This document shows, in pieces, positions 48,090 to 56,014 of a stretch of DNA of 64,000 bases. Within the stretch, counting starts at the first letter, position 1, and each line of letters starts with the position of its first letter. The stretch comes from Sinomonas susongensis (GTDB lineage: Bacteria > Actinomycetota > Actinomycetes > Actinomycetales > Micrococcaceae), in NCBI RefSeq assembly GCF_005877005.1, contig NZ_SSNH01000011.1, positions 46,657 to 110,656 of the forward strand. The letters run 5' to 3'. The position numbers and the translations under genes are program-made. The notes below the pieces were generated by a model. It saw nothing but the letters and a program-made list of their open reading frames with translations, searched no databases and had not been told where the DNA came from.

Positions 48090-49043
48090 CTAGGACGCCC
48101 CGTCCTGGCTCGCGTTGTGGATTTCCTGCATGGCGGCCGCGGCGTCCTTGGCGACGTGCTTGGGCTCGCCCTTGGTCTCGGCGTCCTCGCCCTCTGCGGC
48201 CTCCGGGCCCATCGAGGTGTTGACGGCGGGCACAGGCGCCGGCTCGCTTGCCGCACCTGAAGCGTCGGCGGCCTGGGCGGTGGCGGTGTCCTCCGCCGGC
48301 TCCTTGGCTCCGGTGGCGGCCGTCGGAGCCGAGGTGGTCCCCTCAGGAACCGAGGCAACGGACTGCGAGGCAGAGGACGACGGCGGGGTCACCGGAACGG
48401 GCTTGACCGGAACCGGAGTCTTCCACGGGTCCTCGACGGGCTTGGCAGCGCGCCACGCGGCAATGCCGGCCGTGACCGCCGCCGCGACGACCCCGAACAT
48501 GAGCAATCCGCGGCGCTTCTTCTTGCCCGGCTGGGCCGTGGCCTGCTGGGCGGCTTCATGCGCCGCGGCGACGGCCTGCTTCGCGGCGGCGTCGGCCTGA
48601 CGGACGATGCCGGATTCGGTGAGCTTCTGGGCGACGGCGTCCACCTGGCCCGGAGCAGCCGAGAGGCCGCGGTTCACGGTCTCCGCTGCGGTCGCGAGCC
48701 CCTCGGAGATCAGGGGAAGCACCTGATCGGCCGCATCCTTGATCACGGGCGCGGCCTTGTCCACGACCTCGTGGAGGCGGGGAGTTGTAGTGTCGACGAT
48801 CTCGCTGATCTTCGGGCCGAGGTGCGAAAGCCCCTCCTGGATCTTCGGGGTCACGACGGCGACACCCTCCGCCAGGCTGTTCGCTGCGGTCTTGAGGCCC
48901 TCCTGGACCTTCGGGGAGGCGGCATCGAGACCCTGCTGGATCTTCGGGACGGCCCACTCCATTGCCGCATCCACGCGGGGCTGGGCCCAATCGCGCGCAT
49001 TCTCGACGCTGGTCGTGACGGTCTTCTCCAATGATTTCTTCAC
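48090..49043 (-). CDS. Hypothetical membrane-anchored protein with amphipathic helical repeats
   Basis: The 317-residue protein is not recognised. Residues about 10-140 consist of repeated short helices with Pro-Lys-[IV]-Gln-Glu-Gly-Leu units (PKIQQGLDA, PKVQEGLKT, PKIQEGLSH), an apolipoprotein-like or colicin-like pattern. A basic KKKRR stretch precedes one membrane helix (LLMFGVVAAAVTAGIAAW, about residues 178-195). The C-terminal 120 residues are Pro/Ser/Ala/Glu-rich and disordered. GGAGGT precedes the GTG start. The repeats may lie along the membrane or bind DNA or wall; this is only inference. Similar DUF5324-like proteins occur in actinobacteria. Confidence 0.8.
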   Translation of the reverse strand: MKKSLEKTVTTSVENARDWAQPRVDAAMEWAVPKIQQGLDAASPKVQEGLKTAANSLAEGVAVVTPKIQEGLSHLGPKISEIVDTTTPRLHEVVDKAAPVIKDAADQVLPLISEGLATAAETVNRGLSAAPGQVDAVAQKLTESGIVRQADAAAKQAVAAAHEAAQQATAQPGKKKRRGLLMFGVVAAAVTAGIAAWRAAKPVEDPWKTPVPVKPVPVTPPSSSASQSVASVPEGTTSAPTAATGAKEPAEDTATAQAADASGAASEPAPVPAVNTSMGPEAAEGEDAETKGEPKHVAKDAAAAMQEIHNASQDGAS

Positions 49044-49206
49044 AGCTACCTCCAGATATCTGCTCGGCTATCGCCAGCCTACGAGAGCGAGACCTCGTAT
49101 GCTACGAAAACAGGTCTTTCCCTGCTGCAAGGTTCCCGATTTCACCGAGCGCAGAACGTCCGGCAGCGCTCGGCTGGCTCTGACACGCCCGTGGAACAAT
49201 GAGCCC

Positions 49207-49752
49207 ATGAGTGCTAATGCAACCGCCAAGGCCACCATCCACACGAACCACGGAGACATCGTGGTCAACCTCTTCGGCAATCACGCGCCGAAGACCGTGA
49301 AGAACTTCGTGGGACTCGCGACGGGCGAGCAGTCCTGGACCCACCCGGAGACCGGCGAGGACAAGACCGGAACCCCCCTCTACGACGGCACGATCTTCCA
49401 CCGCATCATCAAGGACTTCATGATCCAGGCCGGCGACCCCCTCGGGAAGGGCATCGGCGGCCCCGGCTACCGCTTCGACGACGAGATCCACCCGGAGCTG
49501 AACTTCAAGGAGCCGTACAAGCTCGCGATGGCGAACGCCGGCATCCAGGGCGGCAAGGGAACGAACGGCTCCCAGTTCTTCATCACGACCGTTGACACGA
49601 GCTGGCTCTACGGCAAGCACACCATCTTCGGCGAGGTCGCGGACGAGCAGTCGAAGAAGGTCGTGGACGAGATCGAAGGCGTGCGCACCGGACTCCAGGA
49701 CCGCCCTGTCGAGGACGTCGTGATCAGCTCGATCGACATCGAGCAGCTCTAG
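49207..49752 (+). CDS. ppiA: Cyclophilin-type peptidyl-prolyl cis-trans isomerase
   Basis: The 181-residue cytoplasmic cyclophilin speeds proline isomerisation during folding. The diagnostic segments are FHRIIKDFMIQAGDP (catalytic Arg), GTNGSQFFITT and YGKHTIFGEV. The insertion GEQSWTHPETGEDKTGTPLYDG is the usual actinobacterial form. The frame is open upstream, but MSANATAKA after CCC ATG fits family length. It lies just ahead of the rhomboid gene, a common actinobacterial pair. Confidence 0.95.
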   Translation: MSANATAKATIHTNHGDIVVNLFGNHAPKTVKNFVGLATGEQSWTHPETGEDKTGTPLYDGTIFHRIIKDFMIQAGDPLGKGIGGPGYRFDDEIHPELNFKEPYKLAMANAGIQGGKGTNGSQFFITTVDTSWLYGKHTIFGEVADEQSKKVVDEIEGVRTGLQDRPVEDVVISSIDIEQL

Positions 49753-49759
49753 CCTTCCC

Positions 49760-50635
49760 ATGAGCTACGGAATGCCCCCCGCGGAGCCGGCCGCCCCGCC
49801 CGTGTGCCCCCGCCACCCCGACCGCGTCTCCTATGTGAGGTGCCAGCGGTGCGGGCGGCCGGCGTGCCCGGAGTGCCAGCGGCCGGCCGCGGTGGGCATT
49901 CAGTGCATCGACTGCGTGCGGGAAGTCGCGGCGCTCGCGCCGCGCGGCCGGTACGGAAGCGCTCTGCGCCGGTCGGGCCAGCCGGTCGTGACCTGGTCCA
50001 TCATCGGGGCCTGCGTCCTGGTCTACGTACTCGAATGGCTGCTCCCCAACGACCTCGTCTTCCAGACCTTCGCGTACGCGACAGTCCTCACGGGCATCGA
50101 ACCGTGGCGCATGTTCACGAGCGCGTTTCTGCACTCGCAGAGCTTCATCCTCCACATCGCGCTCAACATGTACACCCTGTGGATCTTCGGCCGAGTCCTC
50201 GAGCCTGCGCTCGGACGCTGGCGCTACCTCCTGGTGTATCTGATCTCGGCACTCGGCGGCTCGGTGGGATTCTTCCTCCTGACGCCGGTGTCGATGACCG
50301 CCGTGATAGGCGCATCGGGTGCGATCTTCGGGCTCTTCGGGGCGCTCTTCGTCGTCGTCCGCCAACGCGGCGGCAGCGTGCGCCAGCTCCTGGTCCTGAT
50401 CGCCATCAACGCGGTGCTGGGGTTCGTCGTCCCTGGGATCGCCTGGCAGGCGCACTTGGGCGGCCTCATCGCGGGTGGTCTGACGACGGCGGTGATCGCG
50501 TACGCTCCACGCGGCCGCTACCAGCTCGCGGTGCAGATCGGCGGGCTGGTGGCCGTCACTGCGCTGCTCGTGGTCCTGACGGCGGTACGCGTCGCCAGCC
50601 TGGGTCTCTCCCAGCCCTCGACCATCGGCTCCTAG
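49760..50635 (+). CDS. Rhomboid family intramembrane serine protease
   Basis: The 291-residue protein starts with a B-box-like zinc ribbon (CPRHPDRVSYVRCQRCGRPAC, CPECQRP, CIDC) followed by six or seven membrane helices. The rhomboid catalytic dyad is complete: Ser in VIGASGAIFGLFGAL and His in WQAHLGGLIAGG. The L1 loop HSQSFILHIALNMYTLWIFGRVLE is present. It cleaves membrane protein substrates that are not known here. It follows ppiA by seven bases and is probably co-transcribed. Confidence 0.92.
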   Translation: MSYGMPPAEPAAPPVCPRHPDRVSYVRCQRCGRPACPECQRPAAVGIQCIDCVREVAALAPRGRYGSALRRSGQPVVTWSIIGACVLVYVLEWLLPNDLVFQTFAYATVLTGIEPWRMFTSAFLHSQSFILHIALNMYTLWIFGRVLEPALGRWRYLLVYLISALGGSVGFFLLTPVSMTAVIGASGAIFGLFGALFVVVRQRGGSVRQLLVLIAINAVLGFVVPGIAWQAHLGGLIAGGLTTAVIAYAPRGRYQLAVQIGGLVAVTALLVVLTAVRVASLGLSQPSTIGS

Positions 50636-50715
50636 CTGCCCAAGGGAGCGTTGAGGGTGCCCCGGTCGGCGCCCCAACTGCCCCGCCAGTATCTGGGGCC
50701 CGTCGCTGACGACCG

Positions 50716-50872
50716 TTTTCCACAGCCGCCATCCACATGTGTGCACAACTTACAGACCTGTAGTTAGACGGCCTGAACCCCGAAATGGCGGGAGCTGGAA
50801 GCCCTTGTGAGAGCTCCGCTCCCGCCGCTGGATCCTCGCCTGTGGATATCTCTCCCCGGAGCCTGTGGATCC
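50716..50872. other. DnaA-box-rich spacer 1 (between rhomboid and SRPBCC genes)
   Basis: Sites TTTTCCACA (50716-50724), CCATCCACA (50729-50737), TGTGGATAT (50841-50849) and TGTGGATCC (50864-50872) flank the first copy of the shared 19-bp palindrome. The spacer separates convergent genes, so it holds no promoter that obviously needs these sites. Confidence 0.65.
50747..50765. repeat. Interspersed palindrome, copy 1
   Basis: AACTTACAGACCTGTAGTT, preceded by GTGCAC. It is an imperfect palindrome of AACTTACA and TGTAGTT around a four-base centre. Copies 2 and 3 lie at 51897 and 53476. Confidence 0.85.
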
Positions 50873-50889
50873 AGACTCCGTTCGTGGGC

Positions 50890-51375
50890 TCATGCCGTGC
50901 GGTCCAAAAGTTCGTCGAGCCGCTCGTAGCCTTCGCCCATCCCATCCGTCATTCCGGCCTCGAGCATGGCGTCACGCGCGGCGACGGACTGGAAGGTGGA
51001 GTGGACGGTCAGGCGGCACCGTCCCTCCCCGAGCGGCTCGATCTCGGCCGCATCGAGGGAGACGTGCCCCGGCGCCCCCTCGAATTCGAACGTCTGCACC
51101 AGGCGGCGCGGCTCCGAGAGCTCATGGAAGGACCCGTGGAAGGCGAAGGAGGGTCCGTCGTCGGCGGACTGGACGAAGCGGTACGACCCCCCGCTCCGGG
51201 CGTCGAAGCGGTCGATCGTGGTCGCGTACCCGCGGGGCCCGACCCACTGGCTGAACAGCTGTGGATCGACGTGTGCCCTGTAGACGCGCTCCGCCGGGGC
51301 GTCGAATTCGCGGACGACGTCCACGAAAGGCAGTCCGGGTTCAGCGCTGACCTGGGTGGTCTTGGTCGTGGTCAT
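50890..51375 (-). CDS. SRPBCC/AHSA1-type protein of the ArsR-coupled class
   Basis: The 161-residue START-like protein has the AHSA1 pattern: VREFDAPAERVYRAHVDPQLFSQWVGP at the N-terminus, RSGGSYRF, GSFHELSEPRRLVQTFEFEG, and a C-terminal helix GYERLDELLDRTA. It is homologous in layout to the ArsR-linked SRPBCC family, whose ligand is unknown. The ATG giving MTTTKTTQ lies inside the end of the arsR-like gene (35-base overlap) and follows GGAAAAACACC. The pair forms an operon. Confidence 0.9.
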   Translation of the reverse strand: MTTTKTTQVSAEPGLPFVDVVREFDAPAERVYRAHVDPQLFSQWVGPRGYATTIDRFDARSGGSYRFVQSADDGPSFAFHGSFHELSEPRRLVQTFEFEGAPGHVSLDAAEIEPLGEGRCRLTVHSTFQSVAARDAMLEAGMTDGMGEGYERLDELLDRTA

Positions 51376-51730
51376 GGTGTTTTTCCTCCGATGCAAGAAG
51401 GGCGTCGAGGCGTTGGTAGCGTTCCTCGACCGCGTGGCGGTAGCCGTCGAGCCAGGTGGTGAGACGACCCAGAGCGGCGGCATCAAGATGGCAGGGGCGG
51501 CGTTGGGCGTCGCGGCTGCGTGTGATGAGACCGGCCTCCTCAAGCACCTTGAGGTGCTTCGAGACGGCCTGCAGGGTCACGGCGAACGGTTCGGCGAGCT
51601 CGTTCACCGTGGCATCTCCTTGGGCGAGGCGTGCGACGAGTCGCCGGCGGAGGGGATCCGAGAGGGCGGCGAAGGCACGGTTGAGACGGTCTTCCTCCGC
51701 AGTCTCGGGATCAGCGGTTGAGGTGTCCAC
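51341..51730 (-). CDS. ArsR family transcriptional regulator
   Basis: The 129-residue winged-helix repressor has AFAALSDPLRRRLVARLAQGDATVNELAEPFAVTLQAVSKHLKVLEEAGLITRSRDAQRR, the standard ArsR DNA-binding core. No metal-binding cysteine motif is visible, as is usual in ArsR proteins paired with SRPBCC genes. The GTG giving VDTSTADPE has GGAAGG seven bases before it; an ATG 30 bp earlier is also possible. Two inverted repeats immediately upstream are probable autoregulatory operators. Confidence 0.9.
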   Translation of the reverse strand: MDTSTADPETAEEDRLNRAFAALSDPLRRRLVARLAQGDATVNELAEPFAVTLQAVSKHLKVLEEAGLITRSRDAQRRPCHLDAAALGRLTTWLDGYRHAVEERYQRLDALLASEEKHHDHDQDHPGQR

Positions 51731-51765
51731 AAGGTGCCTTCCGAAGGGTCCAGCCAACATCCTGA

Positions 51766-51781
51766 TCAACCTTCGTGTTGA
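51766..51781. promoter_or_regulatory. ArsR-type operator, distal copy
   Basis: TCAAC-CTTCGT-GTTGA is a perfect 5-bp inverted repeat with a six-base spacer. Its centre lies exactly 32 bp from the centre of the second copy, about three helical turns. Confidence 0.7.
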
Positions 51782-51796
51782 TAAACGCTCTTGTTG

Positions 51797-51814
51797 TTCA
51801 ACGTATCGGTTGAA
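51797..51814. promoter_or_regulatory. ArsR-type operator, proximal copy
   Basis: TTCAAC-GTATCG-GTTGAA is a perfect 6-bp inverted repeat with the same six-base spacer as the other copy and the same TCAAC/GTTGA core. Confidence 0.72.
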
Positions 51815-51866
51815 TAAGATCAAACTACGCGCTCCGATGGCGAGGGTCAAGGCTTCCTGTCATCCT

Positions 51867-51996
51867 CTGTCCACAGTGTTTATCCACAGTGTGGGTAACT
51901 TACAGGCTTGTAGTTCCGCCGCCGGTCGTCGCCCACACCGCCGGATTGGCGGCTCCGCGCCGCTGAAGTGCCGCGAGAATCAACAGCTGTGGATAA
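51867..51996. other. DnaA-box-rich spacer 2 (arsR-pirin)
   Basis: CTGTCCACA (51867-51875), a perfect TTATCCACA (51880-51888) and a perfect reversed box TGTGGATAA (51988-51996) surround copy 2 of the palindrome. A partial box TGTGGGGAT follows at 51998. Confidence 0.75.
51897..51915. repeat. Interspersed palindrome, copy 2
   Basis: AACTTACAGGCTTGTAGTT, preceded by GTGGGT, in the arsR-pirin spacer. It starts eight bases after a perfect DnaA box. Confidence 0.88.
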
Positions 51997-52074
51997 CTGT
52001 GGGGATAGGCCCTGTTGGAAAGTGCACAACCCGGGCCTCCCACGGATTAGGCTCGGCTGAGGAGGGCAGCGCCT

Positions 52075-53133
52075 ATGAGCAATCTTGAACTCGAGCCCCA
52101 GGAAAGCCGCTGTGGAGCGGACAGTGCGGACGTGGTGGGCGTCGAACTGATCGTTCCTCGCGACGTCCCCCTCGGCGGCCTTCGTGCCATGCCTGTGCGG
52201 AGAACCCTGCCCTCGAAGGAGCGGAGCCTCATCGGCGCGTGGTGCTTCCTTGACCACTACGGCCCCGACGACGTCTCCCTGACCGGGGGCATGCGCGTCC
52301 CGCCCCACCCGCATACGGGCCTCCAGACCGTGAGCTGGCTGTTCACGGGCGAGATCGAGCACCGGGACAGCGCGGGACACCACGCCTTCGTCCGGCCGGG
52401 GGAGCTCAACCTCATGACGGCGGGCCGCGGCATCAACCACTCCGAGTACTCGACCCCCCGGACGACGATTCTGCACGGGGCCCAGCTCTGGACTGCCCTC
52501 CCGGACGCGTCCCGCCATACAGATCCCGGCTTTGAGCGCTACGTGCCAGAGCCGATCACGCTGCTCGACCCGGAGGGGAAGGCTGCCGGCGAGGCACGCG
52601 TCTTCCTCGGCTCCCTCGTCGGGACCTCCTCCCCTGTGCCGACCTACTCGCCCCTCCTCGGCGCTGAGCTCACGCTCGAGCCGCACACCGCCGTCGTCCT
52701 CGAGGTCGATCCGGCCTTCGAACACGGAGCCCTCGTCGACCAAGGCGAAGCTGAGGTCGAGGGTGCCGCGGTGCCGCGGGACGTGCTCGCCTACCTCTCG
52801 CCGGGCCGGGGCGCACTGCGTCTCGCGAACGACCGGGACGAGCGGCTTCGCCTCCTCCTCCTTGGAGGGCGCCCGTTCGAGGAGGAGATCACGATGTGGT
52901 GGAACTTCGTCGGGCGGGATCACGACGAGATCGTCGCGTACCGAGCGGCGTGGCAGCGCGAAATCGGGGCGGAGGCCGCCGAGGGCACGGAGGCGGAGCG
53001 GAAAGCGCATGACGGCGTGCAGTTCGGTGGCGTCGTCGAGGCCACCCGAGGCGAGCCCGCACTCCCGGCTCCCGCTCTCCCCCACGTCCGCCTCCGGTCC
53101 CGCGGAGGATCACGCGAGAGGAAGCAGGGATGA
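52075..53133 (+). CDS. Pirin family protein
   Basis: This bicupin of 352 residues has the pirin N-terminal metal site: PPHPHTGLQTVSWLFTGEIEHRDS and the later TAGRGINHSEYS (His, His, His, Glu pattern). The C-terminal domain has LLLLGGRPFEEEITMWWNFVGRDHDEI. Pirins include quercetinase-like enzymes and redox-responsive cofactors; the role here is unknown. AGGAGGG precedes the ATG. The last 50 residues are a Glu/Ala/Arg-rich tail. It overlaps the next gene by ATGA. Confidence 0.92.
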   Translation: MSNLELEPQESRCGADSADVVGVELIVPRDVPLGGLRAMPVRRTLPSKERSLIGAWCFLDHYGPDDVSLTGGMRVPPHPHTGLQTVSWLFTGEIEHRDSAGHHAFVRPGELNLMTAGRGINHSEYSTPRTTILHGAQLWTALPDASRHTDPGFERYVPEPITLLDPEGKAAGEARVFLGSLVGTSSPVPTYSPLLGAELTLEPHTAVVLEVDPAFEHGALVDQGEAEVEGAAVPRDVLAYLSPGRGALRLANDRDERLRLLLLGGRPFEEEITMWWNFVGRDHDEIVAYRAAWQREIGAEAAEGTEAERKAHDGVQFGGVVEATRGEPALPAPALPHVRLRSRGGSRERKQG

Positions 53134-53444
53134 GCGAACGGATCGAGATCGTGCACGTTCCGGAGCACCATCGCTACGAGCTGCGCGACGGGGCGAGGCG
53201 GATTGGCATGGCGCTCTACCGGCTCCAGGAGGACGGCGCTGTATATGCGTTCGACCACACCGAGGTTGACGAGGGGTACTCCGGGCTCGGCCTTGCGAGC
53301 CGCCTCGTGGGTTTCGCCCTCGACGATGTCCGTGCGAAGGGCGCGCGGATCCGGCCGTACTGCCCGTACGTCCGCGCTTTCCTGCGCCGTCATCCTGAAT
53401 ACCGCGACCTCGTCGTCGACGGTTTCGTTGCCCCCGAGGACTGA
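53130..53444 (+). CDS. GNAT acetyltransferase, YjdJ-like
   Basis: The 104-residue minimal GNAT has the acetyl-CoA loop GLGLASRLVGFALDDVRAKG and the short beta-hairpin YAFDHTEVDEGYSG. Small YjdJ/Gcn5-related proteins of this type have an ending PYCPYVRAFLRRHPEYRDLV that matches here. Substrate is not known. Its start overlaps the pirin stop (ATGA), suggesting one transcript. Confidence 0.9.
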   Translation: MSERIEIVHVPEHHRYELRDGARRIGMALYRLQEDGAVYAFDHTEVDEGYSGLGLASRLVGFALDDVRAKGARIRPYCPYVRAFLRRHPEYRDLVVDGFVAPED

Positions 53445-53445
53445 G

Positions 53446-53588
53446 TTCTCCACAAAGTTGTCCACAGGGGTGGACAACTTACAGGCTTGTGATTCGCTAC
53501 GGATGATGCGCCTTCGGCCGCTGGCCCATCGGGATCAAGAGGGGACGGAGCGCCATCCTCTGGGATTTGCTCCACAGGCTGTGGAAAG
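53446..53588. other. DnaA-box-rich spacer 3 (GNAT-SDR)
   Basis: TTCTCCACA (53446-53454), a perfect TTGTCCACA (53458-53466), the near-box GGTGGACAA (53469-53477) and TGTGGAAAG (53580-53588) surround copy 3 of the palindrome, upstream of an SDR gene. Confidence 0.7.
53476..53494. repeat. Interspersed palindrome, copy 3
   Basis: AACTTACAGGCTTGTGATT, preceded by GGTGGAC. It differs from copy 2 only at two bases near the end. It directly follows DnaA-box sequence in the same orientation as the other copies. Confidence 0.85.
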
Positions 53589-53636
53589 GTTTCCGCTCAG
53601 TATGCACACCCTGTGGGCACTACTACGCTGGCCAGC

Positions 53637-54431
53637 GTGAGCTCGACAAGCCAGACACCGCCGTCCGCCGTCGCGGCAGAACGTCCGCTCGCCCTCGTCA
53701 CCGGCGTCGGGCGGCACGCGGGGATCGGAGCGGGCATTGCGCGCGAGCTCGCGCGGCAGGGATGGGACCTGGCGCTCTCGCACTGGTCGGCCTACGACGC
53801 GAGGATGCACGGCGGCCCACCCCCGCACGACGCCGAGGAGATCGCCGCAGAGCTGCGTGCCCGAGGCGCCTCCGTCCAGGTCATCGAGGCGGACCTCGCC
53901 GATCCCGCGGTGCCCGCCGAGCTCCTCGAACAGGCCGGAGAGCTGGCGCCGGTGCGGGCCCTCGTCCTGAGCCATGCGGAGTCCGTCGATTCCTCGATCC
54001 TCGACACGAGCGTGGAATCCTTCGACCGCCACTTCGCCGTGAACGCTCGAGCCTCCTGGCTCCTCGTGAAGGCATTCGCCGAGCAGTTCCCCGAGAGCCT
54101 GCGCGGTCTCGGCCGCATCGTCGCTCTCACGAGCGACCACACCGCCCACAACCTGCCCTACGGCGCCAGCAAGGGAGCACTAGACCGGATGGTCCTGGCG
54201 GCGGCCCGCGAGTTGGGCCACCTCGGGATCAGCGCCAACGTGCTCAACCCCGGGCCGGTCGACACCGGATGGATGGACGACTCGACCCGCGCGGGCCTGA
54301 CGGGCCGCCAGCCGGGGGGACGGCTCGGGACGCCGGCGGACGTGGCAGCCGTCGTCGCCTTCCTGGTGAGCCGACCGGGCGGGTGGATCAACGGTCAGCT
54401 CGTGAAGGCCGACGGCGGGTTTTCGGCCTGA
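53637..54431 (+). CDS. Short-chain dehydrogenase/reductase, enoyl-reductase-like glycine motif
   Basis: The 264-residue SDR has LVTGVGRHAGIGAGIARELA as cofactor motif (GxxxGIG with an insertion, found in 3-oxoacyl-ACP reductase-like groups), IVALTSDHTAH as serine strand, YGASK as active site and LNPGPVDTGWM. The C-terminal motif GQLVKADGGFSA is standard for classical SDRs. No ribosome site is evident for the GTG; a TACTACGCT -10-like element ends about 13 bp before it, so the mRNA may be leaderless. An in-frame start eight codons earlier is possible. It follows the GNAT gene by about 190 bp. Confidence 0.85.
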   Translation: MSSTSQTPPSAVAAERPLALVTGVGRHAGIGAGIARELARQGWDLALSHWSAYDARMHGGPPPHDAEEIAAELRARGASVQVIEADLADPAVPAELLEQAGELAPVRALVLSHAESVDSSILDTSVESFDRHFAVNARASWLLVKAFAEQFPESLRGLGRIVALTSDHTAHNLPYGASKGALDRMVLAAARELGHLGISANVLNPGPVDTGWMDDSTRAGLTGRQPGGRLGTPADVAAVVAFLVSRPGGWINGQLVKADGGFSA

Positions 54432-54556
54432 GCGCGCGGCGGCCCTGAGTGCACTGGGTTCCCCTCGGTGCAGGGGGCCCAGTGCTCTCGTCCATCAGTG
54501 CGCTTGTCCTCAGTGGTCGAAACCGGCTCGGTGGCCTCGAAACCGGCTCAGAGGCC

Positions 54557-56014
54557 TCAATGCGCTGGCGCCGCCGCCACCGCGCCTTCCGGTGCCGGAA
54601 CCGCCGGCCGATTGCGCAGGAACACCGCGAGGATGATCGAAGCGATGGCCACGACGGCGGCAACCAGGAACGCCGCACGGAAGCCGTTCATCTGGGCCTC
54701 GAGGGGACTGACTGCGGCCCCGGCAACCGTCGTAGCCCGAGCCTGCGAGGCCATGACTCCCACGAGCAGCGCGGTCCCTGCGGCGCCCGCGACCTGCTGG
54801 AGCGTACTCAGGATCGCCGAGCCGTGGCTGTAGAGATGCGGCGGAAGCGGGTTCAGCCCGCTCGTGAAGGCCGGCGTGAACAGGAGGGCCAGGCCAAGGG
54901 ACAGCCCGATGTGCAGCGAGAGGACCATCCAGATCGGAGTGTCGCCGGCGAGGAACGCGAAGACGAAGAGGACTGCGGTCATGAGCGCGGTTCCCGCGAG
55001 CGTCAGCGGAAGCGGGCCGACGCGGTCGAACCACTTGCCGACCATCGGCGCGAGCAGGCCCATCACGAGGCCGCCGGGGAGAAGCAGGAGGCCGGTCGCG
55101 AGCGTGTCGAGGCCGCGGACCTGCTGCAGGTAGATGGGCAGCAGGATGACCACGCCGAACAGGGCAATCATGCCGACCACGAGCAGTGCGGTCGCGACGG
55201 TGAACATCGGGTGCAGGAAAGCACGGAGGTCGAGCAGTGGCGAGCCCGAGCGCTGGAGGCTCAGCTGCCGCAGGACGAAGAGCGCGAGGCACACGAGGCC
55301 GACGGCAAGCGGGATCGTGGGCCCGAGGCCGCTTCCCGCGCCGCCCAGCTGGCTGAGGCCGTACACGAGGCCGCCGAATGCCGGCACCGTCAGCACCACG
55401 GAGAGGGCATCGAGTCGAGGCCGCTCCCCCTCGGCGTCGCCTCCGAGGTGCCGGGCACCGAAGACGAGCGCCGCCAGGGCGATCGGGAGAACCGCGAGGA
55501 ACATGAAGCGCCACGGAAGGAACTGGAGGATGAGGCCAGAGATGGTCGGACCGATCGCGGGCGCAACCGAGATCACGATGCTCACCGTCCCCATGACCTG
55601 GCCTCGGCGGGCGACCGGGACGAGCGAGAGGACGCTCGTCATCAGCAGTGGAAGCATGATGGCAGTTCCGCACGCCTGGACGACGCGGGCGAGGAGCAGG
55701 ACCGGGAATCCGGGTGCCAGCGCCGCCAGGAGCGTTCCGGCGCTGAAAAGGCTCATCGCGAGGATGAAGACGCTCCTGCGCGCGAGCCTCTGAAGGAGGA
55801 AGCCGGTAGTGGGGATCACGACGGACATCGTGAGCATGAAGGCGGTCGCGAGCCACTGCACGGTGGGGGCATCGATGCGCAGCTCGGCCATGAGCCGCGG
55901 CAGCGCGACGTTCATGATCGTCTCATTGAGGATCACGACGAATGTGGCCGTCACGAGGGCGGTGATCACAAGGCGGTTCTCGCGTGAAATCTGATGGTCG
56001 GACGCGGGCGTCAC
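54557..56014 (-). CDS. MFS transporter, DHA2 (EmrB/QacA) type
   Basis: The 485-residue protein has 14 likely membrane helices starting at NRLVITALVTATFVVILNETIMNVALPRLM, the DHA2 motif D1-like ILNETIMNVALPRL. Further segments are WLATAFMLTMSVVIPTTGFL and GTVSIVISVAPAIGPTISG (motif C, antiporter). Such pumps export drugs or cationic compounds by proton antiport. AGGAGAAGCC precedes the GTG start, which rules out the longer frame. It is divergent from the acidic UDG-like gene; two palindromes lie in the spacer. Confidence 0.92.
   Translation of the reverse strand: MTPASDHQISRENRLVITALVTATFVVILNETIMNVALPRLMAELRIDAPTVQWLATAFMLTMSVVIPTTGFLLQRLARRSVFILAMSLFSAGTLLAALAPGFPVLLLARVVQACGTAIMLPLLMTSVLSLVPVARRGQVMGTVSIVISVAPAIGPTISGLILQFLPWRFMFLAVLPIALAALVFGARHLGGDAEGERPRLDALSVVLTVPAFGGLVYGLSQLGGAGSGLGPTIPLAVGLVCLALFVLRQLSLQRSGSPLLDLRAFLHPMFTVATALLVVGMIALFGVVILLPIYLQQVRGLDTLATGLLLLPGGLVMGLLAPMVGKWFDRVGPLPLTLAGTALMTAVLFVFAFLAGDTPIWMVLSLHIGLSLGLALLFTPAFTSGLNPLPPHLYSHGSAILSTLQQVAGAAGTALLVGVMASQARATTVAGAAVSPLEAQMNGFRAAFLVAAVVAIASIILAVFLRNRPAVPAPEGAVAAAPAH

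Larger units (their letters stand above)
51731..52074. other. Divergent intergenic region between the arsR-like and pirin genes
   Basis: This 344-bp spacer holds, from left to right, the two TCAAC-N6-GTTGA operators, DnaA boxes (51867-51888), the second interspersed palindrome (51897-51915), and another perfect DnaA box (51988-51996). The pirin ribosome site AGGAGGG lies at its right end. No small gene was seen. Confidence 0.7.
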
